A program made the translations under genes and the position numbers. 64,000 bases of DNA, taken from positions 1 through 64,000 of the forward strand of contig NZ_JABAIV010000008.1 in the NCBI RefSeq assembly GCF_013003915.1. Reading direction: 5' to 3'. Position 1 is the first letter of the stretch, and every line of letters begins with the position of its first letter. The notes beneath the pieces were generated by a model. The model was not told the origin of the DNA and did no database searches. It was given only the letters and a program-made list of their open reading frames with translations. Source of the stretch: Telluria aromaticivorans. GTDB taxonomy: Bacteria > Pseudomonadota > Gammaproteobacteria > Burkholderiales > Burkholderiaceae_D. Of the stretch, positions 58,770-64,000 are shown piece by piece.

Positions 58770-59555
58770 ATGACCGCTCTTTCCCGGCTCTTGCCGGTTT
58801 CCCTCTTGGTGCTGGCCATGCCAGCCGCCCACGCCGACGCCACTCCAACTGCGTCCCGGCCCGCCGCGCTGGCCCTCACGTCCACGGCCACCATCGCTTC
58901 GCAATACGTTTCGCGCGGCATCCGCCAGAGCTGGGGCCGCCCCGCGCTGCAGGCAGGCGTCGATGCAGTGCACGCCAGTGGCTGGTCGGCTGGCACCTGG
59001 GTGTCGACCGTCAGCGACCGCTTTATCGAAGGCGGCCGCGTCGAGTGGGACCTGTACGGCGGCTACACCGGCACGCTGGGACAGGTAGGCGTCAGCCTTT
59101 TGGCCGTGCATTACCGCTACCCGGGCGCCAGCCTCGCCGGCGTGAAGTACGACTACACCGAACTGGTGCCGGGCCTGAGCTATGGCGCCTTTTATGCCAA
59201 ATACGCCCGCACCGTCTCGCGCGACTTCTTCGGCATCACCAACGCGCGCGGCACCGGCTACCTGGACATCGGCGCCAACCAGGACCTCGGCGGCGGCTAT
59301 ACCCTCAACCTGCACGCGGGGGACGGCCGTGTCGCAGGCCGCGGCAACGACATCTGGGACTGGCGCGACATCAAGGCCGGCGCCACCAAGTCGTTCGAAG
59401 GCGGCTGGAGCGTCGCTGCCGCGTACACCCGCGCATGGGGCGCCACCGATGCCTATGACCGCTACACCACCGGCATGCTGCGTGCCGGCGGCGCCCTTGC
59501 CACTTCCAATCCTGCCAAGGGCACGCTTGCCGTGAGCCTGGCGCGCACTTTCTGA
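58770..59555 (+). CDS. TorF-family putative outer-membrane porin
   Basis: 261 residues. Signal peptide to about residue 22 (AAHADA). Then a beta-barrel with the family start [26 protein letters not shown], alternating aromatic strands and a C-terminal SLARTF ending in Phe, as outer-membrane barrels do. Substrate unknown. A TAGAAT -10-like box lies near 58687; the rest of the 182-base leader (58588-58769) shows no clear motif. 13 bases to the chemoreceptor gene, so the two may be co-expressed. Confidence 0.82.
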   Translation: MTALSRLLPVSLLVLAMPAAHADATPTASRPAALALTSTATIASQYVSRGIRQSWGRPALQAGVDAVHASGWSAGTWVSTVSDRFIEGGRVEWDLYGGYTGTLGQVGVSLLAVHYRYPGASLAGVKYDYTELVPGLSYGAFYAKYARTVSRDFFGITNARGTGYLDIGANQDLGGGYTLNLHAGDGRVAGRGNDIWDWRDIKAGATKSFEGGWSVAAAYTRAWGATDAYDRYTTGMLRAGGALATSNPAKGTLAVSLARTF

Positions 59556-59568
59556 TACCGAGACGACC

Positions 59569-61587
59569 ATGACCAACCAGACGCAGTCCCGCCGCTCGCG
59601 TGGCGTATCCCTTTCGCTGACCGCCAAGATCTGCGCCACCGCTACTACCCTGGTGGTGCTCAGCATGGGCGTCACTTCGACCTTCATTGCCATCAAGAGC
59701 AGCGCCAACGCGGAAGCCGCCGCTTTCGAGCAGGCCCACACTGCGGCACGTGAAGCCGCGACCGCGCTGGAAAGCCGGATTGGCGCCAACCTGGCTGCTG
59801 TCAGCAGCATGTCGGGTGTGATGGGCGCGACCCGTGCCTCGGCGCTGCCCCTGCAGCGCGACCAGGTCAACGACATGGTCTGGAATGCGCTGCGCAGCAA
59901 CGCCGACGTGATCGGCATGTCGGTCGCCTTCGAGCCGGAAGCGCTCGACGGCAAGGATGCTGAATACGCAGGCAAGGGGCCTCACTACGATGCGACCGGC
60001 CGCCATATGCCCTACTTCACCCGGGGCGCCGACGGCAACCCGAAGATCGAGCCGATCGTCTTCCTGCCCACAGCAGGCGCCAACGACTGGTACGACGTGC
60101 CGAAGGCTACCGGCCGCGTCCACTTCACCGAACCCTACCAGTACCCGATCGACGGCAAGAACGTCCTGATCGCCTCACTGGCGGCGCCGGTCAAGGTCGA
60201 TGGCAAGGTCATCGGCGTGACCACGGCCGATTTCCCGCTGACCAAGCTGTCGGCGATCCTGGCCGGCATGAAGTTCATGGAAGGCGGTTCGCTGGCGCTG
60301 GTGTCGAACGGCGGCCTGTATGCCAGCCATCCGGTCGCCGAGCGCAATGGCAAGAAGGCGGACGACCTGCCGGCCGCCGCGCTCGACGCCGTCAAGAGCG
60401 GCAAGGCCTACCAGTATGTCGACGCCAAAGGCATGGTTCACATGCTGCAGCCGGTGCGCCTGCATGCGGATATCGCGCCGTGGGCGATCGCGCTGGCCTT
60501 CCCGGAAAGCGTGGCGACTGCGTCCTCGCGTGAACTGGCCGGCTATGCGGCAATCGTCTCGATCATCTGCGCCATCGTCGCGGCCTTCGTGATGGTGTCG
60601 GTCCTGCGCCGCCTGACCCGCCCGCTGCGCAAACTGAGCGCGACGATGACCGACCTCTCCAGCGGCAACGCTGACCTGAGCGCACGCCTCGACGCGCGCG
60701 GCAAGGATGAACTGGCGCAGATCGCGGCAGGCTTCAACGGCTTCGTCGCCAAGATCCAGGACGTGCTGGCCCGTGTCAGCACCAGCTCGGACGCAGTCGC
60801 CGTGGCATCGAGCGAAATCCGCCAGGGTAATGCCGACCTGTCGGTGCGCACCGAGCAGCAGGCCAGTGCGCTGGAAGAAACCGCGGCCTCGATGGAAGAG
60901 CTGAACGGCACGGTCAGGCAGAACGCAGACAATGCGCGCCAGGCCAACCAGCTGGCCGAATCGGCCAGCGCGATCGCCGTGCGCGGTGGCGACGTGGTCG
61001 CCCAGGTGGTAAGCACGATGGCCTCGATCAGCGATTCGTCGAAGAAGGTCGTCGACATCATCGGTGTCATCGACGGCATCGCCTTCCAGACCAATATCCT
61101 GGCGCTGAACGCCGCCGTCGAAGCGGCGCGCGCCGGTGAGCAGGGCCGCGGCTTCGCGGTCGTCGCCACCGAGGTGCGCAACCTGGCACAGCGCAGCGCC
61201 GCCGCCGCCAAGGAAATCAAGACCCTGATCGGCGCGTCGGTCGAGAAGGTCGGCGTGGGCAGCGAACTGGTGGCAGAGGCCGGCAAGACCATGGGCGACG
61301 TGGTGGCCAGCGTGCGCCGCGTCAGCGACATCGTCGCCGAGATCAGCGCCGCCAGCGCAGAGCAGAGCACCGGCATCGGCCAGGTCAACCAGGCCATCGT
61401 GCAAATGGACGGCGTGACCCAGCAGAACGCGGCGCTGGTGGAAGAAGCGGCAGCGGCGGCGGAAAGCCTGCAGCAGCAGGCGGCCACCCTGGTGGCGCTG
61501 GTGGGCGAGTTCAAGCTCGAGGGTGCTACGCGCCCGCAGCCAGCCACGCGTGCAGCCCCGGCGCGCCTGGCCATGCAGGCGGCATGA
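59569..61587 (+). CDS. Methyl-accepting chemotaxis protein (Cache sensor)
   Basis: 672 residues. Two transmembrane helices (about 22-43 and 326-346) frame a large periplasmic double-Cache domain ([17 protein letters not shown] and [11 protein letters not shown] are typical). HAMP at 350-400. The signalling coil has the conserved hairpin tip [33 protein letters not shown].. (quoted in parts), so it interacts with CheA/CheW. Double-Cache receptors often bind amino acids or organic acids. No C-terminal CheR pentapeptide. A hairpin ACCCGGCG/CGCCGGGT at 61592-61608 follows. Confidence 0.92.
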   Translation: MTNQTQSRRSRGVSLSLTAKICATATTLVVLSMGVTSTFIAIKSSANAEAAAFEQAHTAAREAATALESRIGANLAAVSSMSGVMGATRASALPLQRDQVNDMVWNALRSNADVIGMSVAFEPEALDGKDAEYAGKGPHYDATGRHMPYFTRGADGNPKIEPIVFLPTAGANDWYDVPKATGRVHFTEPYQYPIDGKNVLIASLAAPVKVDGKVIGVTTADFPLTKLSAILAGMKFMEGGSLALVSNGGLYASHPVAERNGKKADDLPAAALDAVKSGKAYQYVDAKGMVHMLQPVRLHADIAPWAIALAFPESVATASSRELAGYAAIVSIICAIVAAFVMVSVLRRLTRPLRKLSATMTDLSSGNADLSARLDARGKDELAQIAAGFNGFVAKIQDVLARVSTSSDAVAVASSEIRQGNADLSVRTEQQASALEETAASMEELNGTVRQNADNARQANQLAESASAIAVRGGDVVAQVVSTMASISDSSKKVVDIIGVIDGIAFQTNILALNAAVEAARAGEQGRGFAVVATEVRNLAQRSAAAAKEIKTLIGASVEKVGVGSELVAEAGKTMGDVVASVRRVSDIVAEISAASAEQSTGIGQVNQAIVQMDGVTQQNAALVEEAAAAAESLQQQAATLVALVGEFKLEGATRPQPATRAAPARLAMQAA

Positions 61588-61670
61588 AATGACCCGGCGT
61601 CGCCGGGTTTAAGGATCGGCTCATATTGCAGAGCTAAGCTTGACGGACAACCAACAACAAGGATGTCCCG

Positions 61671-62699
61671 ATGCTGAAATTCGCACTCCTCCCGGCGCTG
61701 TGCCTGGCCTTCGTAGCAGCGCCGTCCTGGGGCCAGTCGGCCGACCCGGCGGCGCCCCAGCCTGCGGTCTCCACCGAGGCCCCGGCAGAGGCAACGGCCG
61801 CGCCGGAACAGATCCTGGTGGTCGGCCAGAAGCCCGGCCCCGGCATGTGGAAGGTGTCGAAGGACGACCACGTGCTGTGGATCTTCGGGACTTATTCGCC
61901 ACTGCCGGTCAAGATGGACTGGCGCTCGCATGAGGTCGAAGCCGTCATCGGGCGCTCGCAGGAATACCTGGCGCCGCCGATGGGCAAGGTCGACATCGGT
62001 TACCTGCAGGGCTTGATGGCGCTGCCCCTGCTCATCGGCATCAACGACAATCCCGACGGCGCCACCCTGCGCGACGTGCTCCCGGCCGACGTCTACGCGC
62101 GCTGGCTGCCGCTCAAGGAAAAATACCTGCCAAAAAATAAGGAGCGCGAGCGGCCGATCTTCGTGGCCAATCAATTATTCAGCGCCGCCATGAAGCAGGC
62201 CGGCCTCACCACCAGCACCGATGTGCGCAAGCAGGTCGAGAAGATCGTCGACGCCAGGAAGCTCACCGTCACGAAAACCGTGCTCTCGCTGCCGATTGAG
62301 AACGCGCGCCGCGTCATCAAGGACTTCAAGAAGTCGCCGCTCGACGATGCGGCCTGCTTCGCCGCCACATTGAGCCGCCTGGAGACCGATATCGAGGCGA
62401 TGCGCCTGCGCGCCAACGCCTGGGCCAAGGGCGACATCGACGGTATCCGCAAGCTGGACTTCGTGGACCAGCAGGAAAGCTGCACCAACGTCATCATGAA
62501 CAGCGCCGCCGTGCGTGACAACCCCACCTTCCAGGGCGCCGAACCGCGCCTGCGCGCCATGTGGCTCGCCAATGCGGAGGCAGCGCTGGCACGGAACGCC
62601 TCGACGTTCGCCGTGCTCGCAATGAAAGATGTGCTCAATCCAAAGGGCTACCTAGCAATGCTGGCGGCCAAAGGCTATAAAGTCGAGCAGCCAGAATAG
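61671..62699 (+). CDS. TraB/GumN family protein
   Basis: 342 residues. Signal peptide to about residue 22 (SWGQSA), then a Pro/Ala-rich linker and the family fold with WKVSKDDHVLWIFGTYSPLPV. Family members have a Gx2..E-type hydrolase-like core and are exported in bacteria, role uncertain. Here the usual GThH motif is GTYSP, so the catalytic His appears to be replaced. Independent SD not obvious; it is 83 bases from the receptor gene. Confidence 0.75.
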   Translation: MLKFALLPALCLAFVAAPSWGQSADPAAPQPAVSTEAPAEATAAPEQILVVGQKPGPGMWKVSKDDHVLWIFGTYSPLPVKMDWRSHEVEAVIGRSQEYLAPPMGKVDIGYLQGLMALPLLIGINDNPDGATLRDVLPADVYARWLPLKEKYLPKNKERERPIFVANQLFSAAMKQAGLTTSTDVRKQVEKIVDARKLTVTKTVLSLPIENARRVIKDFKKSPLDDAACFAATLSRLETDIEAMRLRANAWAKGDIDGIRKLDFVDQQESCTNVIMNSAAVRDNPTFQGAEPRLRAMWLANAEAALARNASTFAVLAMKDVLNPKGYLAMLAAKGYKVEQPE

Positions 62700-62797
62700 A
62701 ATTCCACTGTCGAAGATTCTTACAATCAATTTCCTAGTGAAAATAAATAAATCATAACTAATTGATTTTAATGAAAGTTTGACGAATGCGAATTGTT

Positions 62798-62811
62798 GGC
62801 TTGAAAATTGC
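62798..62811 (+). promoter_or_regulatory. Sigma-54-type -24/-12 promoter before the PEP-CTERM gene
   Basis: TTGGCTTGAAAATTGCT (62796-62812) has GG at 62798-62799 and GC at 62810-62811 with exactly 10 bases between, matching the RpoN consensus TGGC-N8-TTGC. The start of transcription would be near 62823, about 40 bases before the ATG. RpoN together with PrsK/PrsR is known to control PEP-CTERM genes in other Betaproteobacteria. Confidence 0.6.
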
Positions 62812-62815
62812 TTAT

Positions 62816-62848
62816 GTTAGGTAACGTACTCAATAGTCGTTGCCTAAC
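62816..62848. promoter_or_regulatory. Dyad in the PEP-CTERM leader
   Basis: GTTAGGTAAC (62816-62825) pairs with GTTGCCTAAC (62839-62848) at 9 of 10 positions over a 13-base loop. It lies at or just after the expected start of transcription, so it could be an operator or an mRNA leader hairpin. Function not known. Confidence 0.4.
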
Positions 62849-62864
62849 CAAAAAAGGGATTTTC

Positions 62865-63557
62865 ATGTTCACCGCATCGCGCCTGCTCGCCGCACTCGTC
62901 CTGACCTCCGCATCGTTCGCTGCCATCGCCGCGCCGGTCACCCCGACCTATACGACGTTCTCGAACCTTGCCGGCGCCACCTACGGCGGCAAGGGCATCC
63001 CGACCGACCCGTCGGCGATCACCACCTACGGTTCGCTGACCCTCGGCATGGCCGCCACCCAGCGCCTGGTCGGCCCCAACCTGGGCCATGACGGCGCCGG
63101 CACCTATTTCGCGAATACCGGCAGCACACCGGGCATGCCGCCGCGCGCGACCTGGAACTTCAATTACTACATCAACGACAGTGCGCAAAACCTGGCCAGC
63201 AACGGCTTGACCTACGCCCTGCTGTATGACTTCGATGCCGGCGTCGGCACCGATTCGTCGCAGATGGGCATGTGGAACCTGACCCCGTTCGTCGGGGGCA
63301 CGACCCATGAGAACTCGCAGAACCTGTCGTTCAGCTTCCTGTCGGCGACTCTGCCAGGCATCATCACCCCGCCAGCCGGCGCCTTCGATCCACTGGCAGC
63401 GGGCCAGTACAGCTTCGCCCTGATCGCCCTGCGCGATGGCGTCGAAGTAGCGCGCAGCGCCATCAACGTCCAGGTGCCTGAACCAGGCCCGCTGGCACTG
63501 CTGGGCCTTGGCATGGCCGGCCTGCTGGCGGCACGCCGCCGCAAGCAAGCGAAGTAA
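62865..63557 (+). CDS. PEP-CTERM sorting-domain exported protein
   Basis: 230 residues. Signal peptide to about residue 23 (AIAAPV). A mature domain of about 170 residues is rich in Thr, Gly, Asn and aromatics with no known enzyme motif. Then VPEPGPLALLGLGMAGLLAARRRKQAK is split as VPEP, a hydrophobic helix and a basic tail: the exosortase sorting signal. It is exported and processed by exosortase, probably to the cell surface or exopolysaccharide matrix. No exosortase gene in the window. Start ATG 62865 after AAAGGG. Confidence 0.88.
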   Translation: MFTASRLLAALVLTSASFAAIAAPVTPTYTTFSNLAGATYGGKGIPTDPSAITTYGSLTLGMAATQRLVGPNLGHDGAGTYFANTGSTPGMPPRATWNFNYYINDSAQNLASNGLTYALLYDFDAGVGTDSSQMGMWNLTPFVGGTTHENSQNLSFSFLSATLPGIITPPAGAFDPLAAGQYSFALIALRDGVEVARSAINVQVPEPGPLALLGLGMAGLLAARRRKQAK

Positions 63558-63580
63558 TTTTTCCGGCTTGAGATGGAACA

Positions 63581-63607
63581 ACGCCCGGTGCGCTGCATCG
63601 GGCGTTT
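63581..63607 (+). terminator. Terminator after the PEP-CTERM gene
   Basis: ACGCCCG (63581-63587) pairs with CGGGCGT (63599-63605), followed by TTTTGTTTT. About 23 bases past the stop. Moderately strong. Confidence 0.8.
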
Positions 63608-63674
63608 TGTTTTCCATTGGCCACATTAGGAATTTGTCAAAGAAACCCGAACACGCGTAGAATGCTGGAGCACC

Positions 63675-63748
63675 GCGGGTGTAGCTCAATGGTAGAGCAG
63701 AAGCTTCCCAAGCTTACGACGAGGGTTCGATTCCCTTCACCCGCTCCA
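63675..63748 (+). tRNA. tRNA-Gly (anticodon CCC)
   Basis: 74 bases with encoded CCA. Acceptor GCGGGTG pairs with CACCCGC; D arm GCTC..GAGC; anticodon loop TTCCCAA with anticodon CCC; T arm GAGGG/CCCTT with TTCGATT loop. Closely like E. coli glyU. It decodes GGG. A minor mismatch closes the anticodon stem base (G27-A43). Confidence 0.95.
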
Positions 63749-64000
63749 GTGAAAGACGACAGAAATCCGTTTTTCCTCGCCCCACACAATCCATATCGCT
63801 CCACAAAGCTTCACAGCAAGACATTGCAGCCCGAGCCGAAGCTGGACTCTAAGGGCGAGCAGGTGAAACTGCTGTCGAGCTGCTCCCACCACGCAATGTC
63901 GCCGGTCCCGTAAGTGCAGACCAGCCCCTTCGGCTCCCCGGCGAAAACCCGTGCTGCACATCGAATCCTCCTTCACATCCTTGCGCAGGCCCTGCAGTTC
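63749..64000. other. Right edge, no confident gene; possible minus-strand ORF
   Basis: The best frame on the minus strand (63961 down to 63737) has an AAGGAGG SD five bases before its ATG, but the protein looks random and ends inside the tRNA. In another minus frame 63811-63972 the residues read more like real protein (GEPKGLVCTYGTGDIAWWEQ, then a Cys-rich end), but no ATG or GTG starts it. A frameshifted or edge-cut small gene is possible. Confidence 0.2.

Noticed and set aside
63617..63913. Plus-strand frame of 98 codons across the tRNA
   Set aside because: It translates straight through tRNA-Gly, which has full cloverleaf support; no SD and no protein-like downstream part.

Overview
The window is GC-rich, gene-dense chromosomal DNA from a betaproteobacterium, most likely Massilia or another Oxalobacteraceae. 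This rests on gene order and protein style: lptD-surA-pdxA-rsmA next to amgK-murU, fur divergent from bamE-dapB, leuS-lptE-holA-proA-CopD, a split pntAA/pntAB/pntB operon, a PEP-CTERM protein, and many GGDEF/EAL/GAF signalling proteins. It holds one tRNA gene (Gly, CCC anticodon), no rRNA and no CRISPR array. Only the right end of an IS21-like element is present, at the left edge.

Layout. 1-122: IS21-like end. 157-3266: purB, a glutathione transferase and a PfkB-type sugar kinase. 3348-6962: iron block, with bacterioferritin and its ferredoxin on the minus strand and feoA-feoB-(Cys-rich membrane protein) on the plus strand, around two Fur-like boxes. 6978-13052: secreted COG4315 protein, DUF72, GST, Xni-like nuclease, a receiver lacking the phosphoacceptor, an HTH-GAF regulator and a divergent GAF/degenerate-GGDEF/EAL protein. 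13238-18028: nudJ-mnmA and the proton-translocating transhydrogenase operon. 18044-18688: three ~125-bp REPIN-like modules around a small conserved gene. 18692-22968: a minus-strand operon of a UbiH-like hydroxylase, pepP, murU and amgK. 23065-28689: lptD-surA-pdxA-rsmA. 29033-30641: a small exported peptide and two tandem paralogous lipoproteins. 30845-39504: HAD phosphatase, hrcA, fur, bamE, dapB, barstar-like, leuS, lptE, holA. 39742-43454: proA, a low-GC two-gene ATPase plus Toprim-like cassette, then a CopD/HemJ-like protein. 43809-52586: THUMP RNA methyltransferase, Bcr/CflA transporter, and a HDOD-GAF-histidine kinase / REC-PAS-GGDEF-EAL / Sel1 cluster. 52769-58587: M16 peptidase, a radical SAM DNA-repair-type protein and a UdgX fusion. 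58770-63748: TorF porin, chemoreceptor, TraB/GumN protein, a PEP-CTERM protein behind a sigma-54-type promoter, and tRNA-Gly.

The most promising novel element is the cassette at 41026-43057. It pairs an ABC/AAA-like ATPase with a small Toprim/DUF4276-like protein, is AT-rich, and fits exactly between two housekeeping genes. The last ~70 bases of proA share its foreign composition. It looks like a split OLD/PARIS-like anti-phage module. At least four families of intergenic palindromic repeats are scattered through the window, and one appears to be the insertion site of the IS21-like element.

All calls come from reading the sequence and the translated proteins. No database search was run.
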